Origin: Actinomadura rubteroloni
GTDB lineage: Bacteria > Actinomycetota > Actinomycetes > Streptosporangiales > Streptosporangiaceae
DNA: 64,000 nt
Assembly (NCBI RefSeq): GCF_002911665.1
Contig: NZ_MTBP01000006.1
Location: forward strand, 62,001 to 126,000
Direction of reading: 5' to 3'
Part shown: positions 51,675-61,102 of the stretch, piece after piece
Layout of the letters: every line of letters begins with the position of its first letter
Position numbering within the stretch: the first letter of the stretch is position 1
Translations under genes and position numbers: made by a program
The notes under the pieces: generated by a model
Seen by the model: only the letters and a program-made list of their open reading frames with translations
Databases searched by the model: none
What the model was told of the DNA's origin: nothing

Positions 51675-53576
51675 TCAGTCGGCGGCGAGGGACGGCGCGG
51701 TCTCGCCCTGGCGGGCGAACTGGGTGCGGTACAGCTCGGCGTAGAGGCCGCCCTCCAGGAGCAGTTCCTCGTGCCGTCCGTGCTCCACGATCCGGCCGCC
51801 GTCGATCACGAGGATCTGGTCGGCCTCGCGGACGGTCGAGAGCCGGTGCGCGATCACCAGCGACGTCCGGCCGGCGAGCGCGGTCTGCAGCGCCCGCTGC
51901 ACCGCCGCCTCCGACTCCGAGTCCAGGTGGGCGGTGGCCTCGTCCAGGACGACCACCGACGGCGCCTTGAGCAGCAGCCGCGCGATCGCCAGCCGCTGCT
52001 TCTCGCCGCCCGACAGCCGGTAGCCGCGGTCCCCGACGACCGTGTCGAGCCCGTCGGGCATCGCGGCGATGAGGTCCCCGACGTGCGCGGCGTCCAGCGC
52101 GGCGAGGATCTCCGCGTCGGTGGCGCCCGGCGCGGCGTAGCGCATGTTCTCCCCGATCGTGTCGTGGAAGAGATGCGCGTCCTGGCTGACGACGCCGACG
52201 GTCGAGCGCAGCGACTCCAGCGTGACGTCCCGGACGTCCGTGCCGCCGACCCGCACCGACCCGCCGGTCGCGTCGTACATCCGCGACACCAGGTGCGTGA
52301 TCGTGGACTTGCCCGCGCCGGACGGCCCGACGAGCGCGACCATCTGCCCCGGCTCGGCGGTGAAGTGGACGTCGTGCAGCACCTCGCGGCCCGGCGACGT
52401 GTCGCCGCGCGCGATCGACTCCAGCGACGCGAGCGAGATCTCGTCGGCCCCCGGGTAGCGGAACCGGACGTGGTCGAACTCCACCGCCGGGGCCTGCCGC
52501 GCCGCCGGGAGCGCCCGCGCGCCGGGACGGTCGTCGATGAGCGGCTTCAGGTCCAGCACCTCGAAGACCCGGTCGAAGCTGACGAGCGCGGTCATCACGT
52601 CCACGTGGACGTTGGACAGCGCCGTCAGCGGCCCGTACATCCGGGTGAGCAGGGTCGCGAGCGCGACGAGCGTGCCGAGCTGGAGGCCGCCGTCCACGAC
52701 GAGCGAGCCGCCGACGCCGTAGACCATCGCGGTCGCGAGCGACGCGACGAGCGTGAGCGCGGTGAAGAACACCCGTCCGTACATGGCCTGGACGACGCCG
52801 ATGTCGCGGACCCGCGCGGCGCGGCCGGAGAACCGGTCCTCCTCCTCGGCGGGCCGTCCGTACAGCTTGGCGAGCATCGCGCCCGCCACGTTGAACCGCT
52901 CGGTCATGAGCGAGCTCATCTCGGCGTCGAGCTGCATCGACTCGCGGCTGATCCGCTGGAGCTTGCGGCCGACCCACTTGGCGGGCAGGACGAACACCGG
53001 CAGCAGCGCCAGCGCGATCAGCGTGACCTGCCAGGACAGGATCAGCATCGTGATCAGCACGACCACCAGGCTGATCACGTTGGTGACGACCGACGACAGC
53101 GTGCTGGTGATGGCCCGCTGCGCGCCGATGACGTCGGAGTTGAGGCGGCTGACCAGCGACCCGGTCTGGGCGCGCATGAAGAACGCGACCGGCTGCCGCT
53201 GGACGTGCGCGAAGACCTGGGTGCGCAGGTCGTAGATCAGTCCTTCGCCGATCCGCGCGGAGAACCAGCGCTCGGCGAGCCCGAGGACGGCCTCGACCAG
53301 CGCGAGCCCGGCGACCGCGACCGCGAGCCAGACGACGAGGTGCATGTGGCCGGGGACGATCCCCCGGTCGATGATCGACTTGAGCAGCAGCGGGTTGGCG
53401 ACGACGATCAGCGCGCCGAACGCGTTCAGCCCGAGGAAGATCAGCAGTTCGCGGGTGTAGGGACGCGCGTACCCCGCGATGCGCCGGACGGTGCCGGGCT
53501 TCAGCCGCTCGCGCGTGACCGAGCTGTCCTTCCGGAACGACGCCATGACCTGCCAGCCGGTACCCGGCATTCCCAC
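51675..53576 (-). CDS. ABC exporter (membrane domain fused to ATPase)
   Basis: Half-transporter of 633 residues: six membrane helices (residues about 40-330) joined to an ATPase domain. Walker A is VGPSGAGKST, the Q-loop VVSQDAHLF, the signature RLSGGEKQRLAIARLLL, Walker B VVVLDEATAHLD and the H-loop IAHRLST. It resembles lipid/drug exporters of the MsbA type and probably acts as a homodimer. The GTG start is supported by GGGGAGG 5 nt upstream. The substrate is unknown. Confidence 0.92.
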   Translation of the reverse strand: MGMPGTGWQVMASFRKDSSVTRERLKPGTVRRIAGYARPYTRELLIFLGLNAFGALIVVANPLLLKSIIDRGIVPGHMHLVVWLAVAVAGLALVEAVLGLAERWFSARIGEGLIYDLRTQVFAHVQRQPVAFFMRAQTGSLVSRLNSDVIGAQRAITSTLSSVVTNVISLVVVLITMLILSWQVTLIALALLPVFVLPAKWVGRKLQRISRESMQLDAEMSSLMTERFNVAGAMLAKLYGRPAEEEDRFSGRAARVRDIGVVQAMYGRVFFTALTLVASLATAMVYGVGGSLVVDGGLQLGTLVALATLLTRMYGPLTALSNVHVDVMTALVSFDRVFEVLDLKPLIDDRPGARALPAARQAPAVEFDHVRFRYPGADEISLASLESIARGDTSPGREVLHDVHFTAEPGQMVALVGPSGAGKSTITHLVSRMYDATGGSVRVGGTDVRDVTLESLRSTVGVVSQDAHLFHDTIGENMRYAAPGATDAEILAALDAAHVGDLIAAMPDGLDTVVGDRGYRLSGGEKQRLAIARLLLKAPSVVVLDEATAHLDSESEAAVQRALQTALAGRTSLVIAHRLSTVREADQILVIDGGRIVEHGRHEELLLEGGLYAELYRTQFARQGETAPSLAAD

Positions 53577-53693
53577 CGCGGCCTCCCCGGGGGTCGAAGG
53601 GCGCCGTCGTCGGCGCCGTAATCAAGTAAGCATCTGTTCGCGCTCGGGACAACGCCGGATCCCGGACGGCCCTTCCTGAGTCCGCTATCGGCT

Positions 53694-53734
53694 GAAAACA
53701 GGACGGCCCGGACCCCTGATCGGGGATCCGGGCC
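53694..53734 (-). terminator. Intrinsic terminator of the enoyl-CoA hydratase gene
   Basis: GGCCCGGA/TCCGGGCC plus CCCC/GGGG with one bulged A form a 12-bp stem (53705-53734). On the minus strand it is followed by GTCCTGTTTT. It lies 14 bp past the hydratase stop. Confidence 0.7.
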
Positions 53735-53748
53735 GGGCCGCGCCGTGA

Positions 53749-54540
53749 TCAGCCGGGCAGGCCGCCGAACATCTCGCGGAGCCGCCCGGCCTGCTCGCGC
53801 CGCTCGGCCGCGCACTGCGCCGCCAGGTCGTTGCCGGGCGCCTCCAGCAGCAGCCGCTTGGTCGCGACCGCCGCGCCCGCGTTCACCGCGAGCAGCGACG
53901 CCACCAGGTCGGCGACGGCCTTGTCCAGTTCCCCGGCGGGCGCGGTGATCTCCGCCAGGCCGAGCCGGGCGGCCTCCTCGGCGCCGACCGTCCGGGCCGT
54001 CAGGCACAGCTCCAGCGCCCGGTTCACCCCGACGATCTCCACCAGCGGCTTGGTGCCGGTCAGGTCGGGGACGAGCCCGAGCGCGGGCTCCTTCATGCAG
54101 AACTTCACGTCGTCGGCGACGACGCGGATGTCGCAGCCCAGCGCGAGCTGGAAGCCCGCCCCGATCGCGTGGCCGTGGACCGCCGCGACGGTGACGAACT
54201 CGGGGCGCCGCAGCCAGGTGAAGCCCTCCTGGAGGTCGGCGATGAACGCGTCCAGGTCGTCCTCGCCCGCCGGGAAGCCGCCGCCCCCGGAGAACATCGA
54301 CAGGTCGATGCCCGCCGAGAACGAGGGCCCCTCCCCCCGCAGCACGACGACGCGCACGTCGGCGGGCAGGGAGCGGCCGATCGCGGCGAGCGCGCGCCAG
54401 GTCGCGAACGTCATCGCGTTGCGGCGCTCGGGACGGTCCAGCGTGACGGTCGCGACGGCGCCGTCGACGTCCAGCCGCAGCCCGGCCTCGGCCAGCGCGG
54501 CGTCGTCCGGCAGGCCCGCGGCGTACTGCGCGTCCCCCAT
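53749..54540 (-). CDS. Enoyl-CoA hydratase/isomerase family protein
   Basis: Crotonase-fold protein of 263 residues. The CoA oxyanion hole is formed by the FSAGIDLSMF segment and by HGHAIGAGFQLALGCDI. The first catalytic-Glu position is not obvious, while KEPALGLVPDLTGT corresponds to the second acidic region, so hydratase versus isomerase activity cannot be decided. ATG 54540 has AAGGGGAA 4 nt upstream. The hydratase, Gbn-like and ABC-F genes are neighbours in Streptomyces too, as I recall. Confidence 0.87.
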   Translation of the reverse strand: MGDAQYAAGLPDDAALAEAGLRLDVDGAVATVTLDRPERRNAMTFATWRALAAIGRSLPADVRVVVLRGEGPSFSAGIDLSMFSGGGGFPAGEDDLDAFIADLQEGFTWLRRPEFVTVAAVHGHAIGAGFQLALGCDIRVVADDVKFCMKEPALGLVPDLTGTKPLVEIVGVNRALELCLTARTVGAEEAARLGLAEITAPAGELDKAVADLVASLLAVNAGAAVATKRLLLEAPGNDLAAQCAAERREQAGRLREMFGGLPG

Positions 54541-54706
54541 CGTGTTCCCCTTCCGCCTCGGAGCAGTCACCGGCGCGGCGCGCGCGGGCGCCGTCCGGCG
54601 GCGGGGTCCGGGGGGACTGTCCGCCCGGCCGCCGCCGCGACCGAACCCTACTCGGTCGGGCGCGGCGGCGAGGCGGGCGGGCGGCACGTCCGGGACGGGC
54701 GCCGGG

Positions 54707-54919
54707 TCAGGACTTGCGGCCCCGCGTCGCGCCGCCGCGACCGCGCAGGTTGACGCCGGCCTCGGTGAGGATCCGGTGGATGAAGCCGTAGGAGCGGCCG
54801 GTGGCGGCTGCCAGGGCGCGGATGCTCTCGCCGGAGTCGTACCTCTTCTTCAGCTCCGTCGCCAGCTTGTCGCGCTCGGCACCGGTCACGCGGGTGCCCT
54901 TCTTGAGGGTCTCGGCCAC
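54707..54919 (-). CDS. gbn: Gbn-like helix-turn-helix nucleoid-associated protein
   Basis: Basic protein of 70 residues: VAETLKKGTRVTGAERDKLA, then a helix-turn-helix (YDSGESIRALAAATGRSYG and FIHRILTEAGV) and a GRGGATRGRKS tail. Length, sequence and neighbourhood match SCO1839 (Gbn) of Streptomyces, a GATC-binding nucleoid protein. I recall this from memory and did not check it. GTG 54919 has GGGAGGT 5 nt upstream; a longer frame upstream is unlikely. Confidence 0.78.
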   Translation of the reverse strand: MAETLKKGTRVTGAERDKLATELKKRYDSGESIRALAAATGRSYGFIHRILTEAGVNLRGRGGATRGRKS

Positions 54920-55035
54920 GAGTACCTCCCGTAGTGATGTGGTGACCGCTGCGTTATCCCCCGCCATGATCAGTCATTCCCGCGCGTTCGGCTACCCACT
55001 CGGAGATAAAAGATCGACGGAAGTCACCGTGCAGG

Positions 55036-56634
55036 TCACGCGAGTGCCACCAGATCGGCGAACTCGTCACTCCAGATGTCTTCCACACCATCGGGCAGCA
55101 AAATCACTCTTTCCGGCGCCAGCGCGTCGACCGCGCCCTCGTCGTGGGTGACGAGGACGATCGCGCCGGCGAACGTCCGCAGCGCGGCGAGGATCTCCGC
55201 GCGGCTGGCCGGATCGAGGTTGTTGGTCGGCTCGTCCAGGAGCAGGACGTTCGCGCTGGACACCACGAGCATCGCCAGCGCGAGCCGGGTCTTCTCCCCG
55301 CCCGACAGGACGCCCGCGGGCTTGTCGACGTCGTCGCCGGAGAACAGGAACGAGCCGAGGATCTTGCGGACCTCGACCGGAGCGAGGTCGGGCGCGGCCG
55401 ACTGCATGTTCTCCAAGACCGAGCGGGCCACGTCCAGGGTCTCGTGCTCCTGCGCGTAGTAGCCGATCCGCGCGCCGTGCCCGGCCATGACCGCTCCGGT
55501 GTCGGGCTTGTCGACGCCCGCGAGCATCCGCAGCAGCGTCGTCTTGCCCGCGCCGTTGAGGCCGAGGACGACGACGCGGCTGCCCCGGTCGATGGCGAGG
55601 TCGACGTCGGTGAAGATCTCCAGCGAGCCGTAGGACTTGGACAGCCCCTCGGCGGTGAGCGGCGTCTTCCCGCACGGCGCCGGGTCCGGGAAGCGGATCT
55701 TGGCGACCTTGTCGGCCTGCCGCTCGCCCTCCACCCCGGCGAGGAGCTGGCGGGCGCGGCGGTCCATCTGCTGCGCGGCCTTGGCCTTGGTCGCCTTCGC
55801 GCGCATCTTGTCGGCCTGCGACAGCAGCGTCGCGGCCTGCCGCTGGGCGTTGGCCGTCTCGCGCTTGCGGCGGCGCTCGTCGGTCTCGCGCTGCTCCAGG
55901 TACTTCTTCCAGCCGACGTTGTAGAGGTCGATGACGCTGCGGTTGGCGTCCAGGTGGAACACGCGGTTGACGACGACGCCCAGCAGGTCCACGTCGTGGC
56001 TGATCACCACGAGGCCGCCCTGGTGGGACTTCAGGAAGTCGCGCAGCCACACGATCGAGTCGGCGTCGAGGTGGTTGGTGGGCTCGTCCAGCAGCAGCGT
56101 GTCCGCGCCGGAGAACAGGATCCGCGCCAGCTCGACGCGGCGGCGCTGCCCGCCCGACAGGGTGCCGAGCGGCTGGCCGAGCACGCGGTCGGGCAGGCCG
56201 AGGCTGGACGCGATCGACGCGGCCTCGGCCTCGGCGGAGTAGCCGCCGAGGACGTGCAGCCGGTCCTCCAGGCGGCCGTACTTGCGGACGGCCTTGTCCC
56301 GCGCGTCGCCGGTCGCGGTGGCCATCGCCTCCTCGGCGGCGCGGAGCTGGCGGATCACCTCGTCCAGGCCGCGCGCCGACAGGATGCGGTCCCGGGCCAG
56401 CTCGGAGAGGTCCACGCCGCGCGGGTCCTGCGGGAGGTAGCCGATGGCGCCCGAGGACGTCACCGACCCGCCGGCGGGCTGCGCCTCGCCCGCCAGCACC
56501 TTGGTGAGGGTCGTCTTGCCCGCGCCGTTGCGGCCGACCAGGCCGACCCGGTCGCCGGGGTTGACGCGGAAGGTGACGCCCTCCAGCAGCAGCCGGGACC
56601 CGGCGCGCAGCTCGATGTCGTTGGCGATGATCAC
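55036..56634 (-). CDS. ABC-F family ATPase
   Basis: Soluble protein of 532 residues with two ATPase domains and no membrane helices. The Walker A motifs are GRNGAGKTT and GLNGAGKTT, the signatures LSGGQRRRVELARIL and LSGGEKTRLALAML, and the Walker B motifs DTLLLDEPTNHLD and NVLLLDEPTNNLD. The linker (YLEQRETDERRRKRETANAQ) is long and basic, as in ribosome-binding ABC-F factors. It likely acts on stalled ribosomes or in antibiotic protection. GTG start at 56634. Confidence 0.92.
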   Translation of the reverse strand: MIIANDIELRAGSRLLLEGVTFRVNPGDRVGLVGRNGAGKTTLTKVLAGEAQPAGGSVTSSGAIGYLPQDPRGVDLSELARDRILSARGLDEVIRQLRAAEEAMATATGDARDKAVRKYGRLEDRLHVLGGYSAEAEAASIASSLGLPDRVLGQPLGTLSGGQRRRVELARILFSGADTLLLDEPTNHLDADSIVWLRDFLKSHQGGLVVISHDVDLLGVVVNRVFHLDANRSVIDLYNVGWKKYLEQRETDERRRKRETANAQRQAATLLSQADKMRAKATKAKAAQQMDRRARQLLAGVEGERQADKVAKIRFPDPAPCGKTPLTAEGLSKSYGSLEIFTDVDLAIDRGSRVVVLGLNGAGKTTLLRMLAGVDKPDTGAVMAGHGARIGYYAQEHETLDVARSVLENMQSAAPDLAPVEVRKILGSFLFSGDDVDKPAGVLSGGEKTRLALAMLVVSSANVLLLDEPTNNLDPASRAEILAALRTFAGAIVLVTHDEGAVDALAPERVILLPDGVEDIWSDEFADLVALA

Positions 56635-56907
56635 AGTGACTCAGGGCTCCCCTGACGGAAGGCTCGGCGGACGGCACGGAACGGCTCGCCTGCGGGGGGT
56701 CCGCGGCGCGCCCGGGGGCTGTCAGGGCGGGAGCACGACCACCCGATCAAGTGTACGGGACGTGCCCGCGCGGCGCGCACGCGTGCGCGGAGGCGCCCGC
56801 CTCGGGCGTTCCGACGTCGTCCCGGTCCAGGTCGGGCGCGTGCGCGGGGCGGCCGGCGGGCAGGAGGGGGCGCGACCGCCGGACCGTCCGGCGGCGAGGA
56901 GGCACCG

Positions 56908-57669
56908 ATGACCCATCTGACCGGAAACGCGCCCGCCGGGACTCCGGACTGGCTCGACCTCACCACCAGCGACCCCGCGAGGACCCGGCAGTTCTACTCG
57001 GCCCTGCTCGGCTGGGACTACGAGGAACTCGGCCCCGAGGCGGGCCACTACACGCTGTGCCGCAAGGACGGCCGTCAGGTCGCCGCGATCATGCCGGGCC
57101 CGGTGGAAGGCGACGACGGCGTGCCCGGGTGGACGGTCTACTTCGCCGCCGAGGACTGCGACGCGACCGTCCGGCGAGTGACCGACGCGGGCGGCTCGGT
57201 GCCCGTCCCCGCCGACGACGTCATGGACCAGGGCCGGATGGCGATCGTCCAGGACACGGCGGGCGGGCGGTTCGGGCTGTGGGAGGGCCGCGCGCACACC
57301 GGGGCCGAACTCGTCAACGAGCCCGGGTCGCTCGTCTGGAACGAGCTGGTCACCGCCGACCCGGGCGCCGCCCGGCGGTTCTACGCGAGCGTGTTCGACC
57401 ACGACGCCGAGCAGCTCCCGGCGAGCGACGACCTCGACTACACGACCCTCGCCCGGCCGGACGGGCACATCATCGGCGGAATCCACGGCATGCCCGACAC
57501 GCCCGCGACGTCCTGGCTGACCTACTTCGGGGTGGAGGACGCGGACCGGGCCGTCGCGGTCGTCCGGGACGAGGGCGGCATCGCCGGCAACCCGTGGGAC
57601 TCCCCCTACGGCCGCGTCGCCGACGTCCGCGACCCGGTCGGGACGCCGTTCCGCGTGCTGGCGGGCTGA
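56908..57669 (+). CDS. VOC family protein with two glyoxalase-like domains
   Basis: Protein of 253 residues made of two vicinal-oxygen-chelate modules, starting at about residues 13 (WLDLTTSDPARTRQFYSALL) and 141 (WNELVTADPGAARRFYASVF). The two openings are visibly duplicated. Similar proteins are annotated as hydroxylases or glyoxalase-like, mostly without a known reaction. GAGGAGG lies 5 nt before ATG 56908. It diverges from the ABC-F gene across 273 bp in which I see no clear promoter. Confidence 0.85.
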   Translation: MTHLTGNAPAGTPDWLDLTTSDPARTRQFYSALLGWDYEELGPEAGHYTLCRKDGRQVAAIMPGPVEGDDGVPGWTVYFAAEDCDATVRRVTDAGGSVPVPADDVMDQGRMAIVQDTAGGRFGLWEGRAHTGAELVNEPGSLVWNELVTADPGAARRFYASVFDHDAEQLPASDDLDYTTLARPDGHIIGGIHGMPDTPATSWLTYFGVEDADRAVAVVRDEGGIAGNPWDSPYGRVADVRDPVGTPFRVLAG

Positions 57670-57721
57670 GCCCGGCGCGTTGCCCGCGCCGCGTGATCCG
57701 CGATCGGGGAAGATGTCGGTC

Positions 57722-58117
57722 ATGTGGATCGCGTCGGAACGCCGCAGTCTCAGCCGGTGGCTGGTCCCCGGCCTCGTCCTCGCCGCCGGGGCGGTGGTGG
57801 GCGCCGTCCTGGCCCTGGACGGGCGCGGGCGGACCGGCCTGGTCGCGCTCGCGGTGCTCGCCGGGTACGCCGCGCATCTCGGCTACCGGCGGCACGAGCC
57901 CGCACTGCCGCTCAGCGAGGCGTTCGGCAGCGGGCACCGGGCGCGGGCGCACCTGCGCTCGGCCGCGATGACCGGCGACGTGCTGACCGCCGCGATCGTC
58001 GGGACGCTCGTCGTGCAGGCGCTGCGCGGCGCGGACGTCACGCCGTTCGCGTGGCTGGCGCTCATCGCGGGCGCCACCTACGCGTTCTCGGCGCTGGTGG
58101 CGGGCCGGGCGCTGTGA
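57722..58117 (+). CDS. Membrane protein of unknown function
   Basis: Protein of 131 residues with about four hydrophobic segments (WLVPGLVLAAGAVVGAVLAL; GLVALAVLAGYAAHLGY; VLTAAIVGTLVVQAL; WLALIAGATYAFSALVAG). Between the second and third is LPLSEAFGSGHRARAHLRS. ATG 57722 is preferred to ATG 57713, since GGGGAAG abuts the latter. No family recognised. Confidence 0.7.
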   Translation: MWIASERRSLSRWLVPGLVLAAGAVVGAVLALDGRGRTGLVALAVLAGYAAHLGYRRHEPALPLSEAFGSGHRARAHLRSAAMTGDVLTAAIVGTLVVQALRGADVTPFAWLALIAGATYAFSALVAGRAL

Positions 58118-58153
58118 GCCCCGGGTCCCGCGCGCGGCGGGACCCGGGACCGG

Positions 58154-58534
58154 TCAGACGTTGAAGCCGAGCGCCCTGAGCTGGTCGCGGCCGTCGTCGC
58201 TGATCTTGTCGGGGCCCCACGGCGGCAGCCACACCCAGTTGATCTTGACGTCGGAGACCAGGTCCGCCAGCGCGCTGTGCGCCTGGTCCTCGATGACGTC
58301 GGTCAGCGGGCACGCCGCGCTGGTCAGCGTCATGTCGAGCGTGGCGACGCCGTCGCTGAGGTCGACGCCGTAGACGAGCCCGAGATCGACCACGTTGATG
58401 CCGAGTTCGGGGTCGACCACGTCCTTCAGGGCCTCCAGCACCTCCTCCTCGGGGGAGGCGTCGGCGAGCGCGTCCACACCCGTGGTGGGGACGGCCTCGG
58501 TCGGGGCGGCCTCGGCCGCGGTGTCGTCGGTCAT
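58154..58534 (-). CDS. sufT: SufT-like MIP18/DUF59 Fe-S maturation protein
   Basis: Protein of 126 residues: an acidic, probably disordered N-terminus followed by the MIP18 domain. The domain shows VVDPELGINVVDLGLVYGV, TLTSAACPLTDVIEDQ with the reactive-type Cys, and VWLPPWGPDKISDDGRDQLRALG. It is thought to help deliver Fe-S clusters to target proteins. It is the last gene of the suf operon; the ATG overlaps the sufU stop (ATGA). Confidence 0.9.
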   Translation of the reverse strand: MTDDTAAEAAPTEAVPTTGVDALADASPEEEVLEALKDVVDPELGINVVDLGLVYGVDLSDGVATLDMTLTSAACPLTDVIEDQAHSALADLVSDVKINWVWLPPWGPDKISDDGRDQLRALGFNV

Positions 58535-58986
58535 GATGCCTCTCCAAGAGCGCGCGCGGTCGCGTCCTTCCAGGTCATCCAGCCCAGCAGGGCGCACTTC
58601 ACGCGCGCGGGGTACTTCGACACGCCGACGAAGGCGACGGCGTCCTCCAGGACGGCCTCGTCCGGCTCGATCTTGCCCTGGGACTGCATCAGCTCCAGGA
58701 ACGCGTCGCCGATCGCCAGCGCGTCCTTCACGGACTTGCCGATGACCAGGTCGGTCAGGACCGACACGCTGGCCTGGCTGATCGAGCAGCCCATCGCGTC
58801 GTAGGAGACGTCGGCGACGACCGCGTCCGGGCCGTCCCCGGTCAGGTGGACGCGCACCGTCGCCTCGTCGCCGCACGTCGGGTTGACGTGGTGCGCCTCG
58901 CCCTCGAACGGCTCCCGCAGCCCCTTGTTCTGGGGGTTGCGGTAGTGGTCGAGGATGACCTCCTGGTACATCGCCTCTAGCTGCAT
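58531..58986 (-). CDS. sufU: Fe-S assembly protein SufU
   Basis: Protein of 151 residues, zinc-containing sulfur acceptor from SufS. The three cysteines are in NPTCGDEA, DAMGCSISQAS and VKCALLGW, with the Asp of CGDEA. It begins MQLEAMYQEVILDHYRNPQNKG, typical of SufU. A 44-bp gap separates it from sufS. Confidence 0.93.
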   Translation of the reverse strand: MQLEAMYQEVILDHYRNPQNKGLREPFEGEAHHVNPTCGDEATVRVHLTGDGPDAVVADVSYDAMGCSISQASVSVLTDLVIGKSVKDALAIGDAFLELMQSQGKIEPDEAVLEDAVAFVGVSKYPARVKCALLGWMTWKDATARALGEAS

Positions 58987-59030
58987 GGCTTCCTTTCCCT
59001 GTCCCTCCGGGGGGACAACCGGCGCGGGGC

Positions 59031-60314
59031 TCAGGCTGTTCCGAAGAACTTCTGGGCGTGCCGCACCCCGTCGGCCAACGCGTCGACGTCGGCCAGGGTG
59101 TTGTAGACGTACAGGCTCGCGCGCGTCGTGGCCGGGATGCCGTACCGGCGGCAGATCGGCGCCGCGCAGTGGTGCCCGACCCGGACCTCGACGCCCAGTT
59201 CGTCCAGCACCTGGCCCACGTCGTGCGGGTGGATGTCGTCCACGACGAACGACACCGCGCCGCCGCGCGACTCGACCGTCCCCGGGCCGACGATCCGCAC
59301 GCCCGGGATCTCGCCGAGGCGCTCCAGCGCGTACCCGAGCAGGATCTCCTCGTGCGCGTGGACGCGGTCCATCCCGAGTTCGGACAGGTAGTCGCAGGCC
59401 GCGCCGAGCCCGACGGCCTGCGCGACGTTCGGCGACCCGGCCTCGAACCGCTGCGGCGGCGGCAGGAACGTCGACTCCTCCATCCGCACGACCTCGATCA
59501 TCGAGCCGCCGGTGATGAACGGCGGCATCGCCTCCAGCAGTTCCCGGCGGCCCCACAGGACGCCGATGCCGGTCGGGCCGAGCATCTTGTGGCCGGAGAA
59601 GGCGAGCAGGTCGGCGCCGAGCGCGGTGACGTCCACCGGCATGTGCGGGACGGACTGCGCCGCGTCCACCACGACGAGCGCGCCGACGGCGTGGGCGCGG
59701 GCGGCGATGGCCTCGACCGGCGTGATCGTCCCGAGGACGTTGGACTGGTGGGTCAGCGCGACCAGCCGGGTCCGCTCGTTGACGAGCCCGTCGAGGTCGT
59801 CCAGGTCGAGCCGGCCGTCGTCGGTGAGGCCGAACCAGCGCAGCGTCGCCCCGGTGCGGCGGCAGAGCTGCTGCCACGGCACCAGGTTGGCGTGGTGCTC
59901 CATCTCGGTGACGACGACCTCGTCGCCGGGGCCGAGCCGGAACCGCTCGGCCTCCGGGCCGGACGTCGCGGCGTTGCTCATCGAGTACGCGACGAGGTTC
60001 AGCGCCTCGGTCGCGTTGCGCGTGAAGACGATCTCGCCGGGGACCGCGCCGATGAACGTCGCGATCGTGGCGCGGGCGCCCTCGAACGCGTCGGTGGCCT
60101 CCTCGCCGAGCAGGTGCGCGCCCCGGTGGACGGCCGCGTTGTGCCGCTCGTAGAACTCGCGTTCGGCGTCCAGCACGGCGGCGGGCTTCTGCGACGTCGC
60201 GCCCGAGTCCAGGTAGACGAGCGGACGCCCGCCGCGGACCGTGCGCTGCAGGAGCGGGAAGTCCTTCTTCAGCTCGGCGGGGAGCAGCCCCGCGTCCTGG
60301 GTGGTCCCGGTCAT
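59031..60314 (-). CDS. sufS: Cysteine desulfurase SufS
   Basis: PLP-dependent enzyme of 427 residues that takes sulfur from cysteine. The PLP lysine is in LLAFSGHKMLGPTGIG, and YLDSGATSQKP is the N-terminal signature. The catalytic Cys is in VRVGHHCAAPICRRYG. ATG 60314 overlaps the sufC stop as ATGA. Confidence 0.94.
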   Translation of the reverse strand: MTGTTQDAGLLPAELKKDFPLLQRTVRGGRPLVYLDSGATSQKPAAVLDAEREFYERHNAAVHRGAHLLGEEATDAFEGARATIATFIGAVPGEIVFTRNATEALNLVAYSMSNAATSGPEAERFRLGPGDEVVVTEMEHHANLVPWQQLCRRTGATLRWFGLTDDGRLDLDDLDGLVNERTRLVALTHQSNVLGTITPVEAIAARAHAVGALVVVDAAQSVPHMPVDVTALGADLLAFSGHKMLGPTGIGVLWGRRELLEAMPPFITGGSMIEVVRMEESTFLPPPQRFEAGSPNVAQAVGLGAACDYLSELGMDRVHAHEEILLGYALERLGEIPGVRIVGPGTVESRGGAVSFVVDDIHPHDVGQVLDELGVEVRVGHHCAAPICRRYGIPATTRASLYVYNTLADVDALADGVRHAQKFFGTA

Positions 60315-61078
60315 GACGACGCGCCCGCCTTGACGTACTTCTCGTAGCCCTCGTTCTCCAGCACGTCGGCCAGCTCGGGGCCGCCCGCCGCGACGACCCG
60401 GCCGCCCGCGAAGACGTGGACGAAGTCCGGCTTCACGTACCGCAGGATCCGCGTGTAGTGGGTGATGAGCAGGACGCCGGTGTCGCCGCCCGCGCCGAAC
60501 CGGTTCACGCCCTCGGACACGACCTTCAGCGCGTCCACGTCGAGGCCGGAGTCGGTCTCGTCCAGCACCGCGATCCGCGGCTTCAGCATTTCGAGCTGCA
60601 GGATCTCGTGGCGCTTCTTCTCACCGCCGGAGAAGCCCTCGTTCAGGCTGCGCTGGGCGAACGCCGGGTCGATGGACAGCGCGTCCATCGCGCCCTTCAT
60701 CTCCTTGGTGAAGTCGCGCAGCTTCGGCGCCTCGCCGCGCACGGCGGTGACGGCCGAGCGCAGGAAGTTCGACACCGACACCCCCGGCACCTCGACCGGG
60801 TACTGCATCGCGAGGAACAGCCCGGCGCGGGCGCGCTCGTCCACGCTCATCGCGAGGACGTCCTCGCCGTCCAGCGTCACGCTCCCGGAGGTCACCGTGT
60901 ACTTCGGGTGCCCCGAGATGGCGTAGGCGAGCGTGGACTTCCCGGACCCGTTGGGCCCCATGATCGCGTGGGTCTCGCCGGCCCGGATGGTCAGGTCGAC
61001 CCCGCGCAGGATCTCCTTCGCGCCTTCGGCGCCTTCCCCGACGGAGACGTGGAGGTCGCGGATCTCAAGCGTGGCCAT
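60311..61078 (-). CDS. sufC: Fe-S assembly ATPase SufC
   Basis: ABC-type ATPase of 255 residues for the SufBCD scaffold. Walker A is GPNGSGKST, the signature FSGGEKKRHEILQL, Walker B PRIAVLDETDSGLD and the His switch is in ITHYTRIL. The usual 'Glu-Thr-Asp-Ser' SufC pattern is present. It lies 24 bp after the Rieske gene. Confidence 0.94.
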   Translation of the reverse strand: MATLEIRDLHVSVGEGAEGAKEILRGVDLTIRAGETHAIMGPNGSGKSTLAYAISGHPKYTVTSGSVTLDGEDVLAMSVDERARAGLFLAMQYPVEVPGVSVSNFLRSAVTAVRGEAPKLRDFTKEMKGAMDALSIDPAFAQRSLNEGFSGGEKKRHEILQLEMLKPRIAVLDETDSGLDVDALKVVSEGVNRFGAGGDTGVLLITHYTRILRYVKPDFVHVFAGGRVVAAGGPELADVLENEGYEKYVKAGASS

Positions 61079-61102
61079 AACTGTGTGCGCTCTCTTCGTG
61101 GA

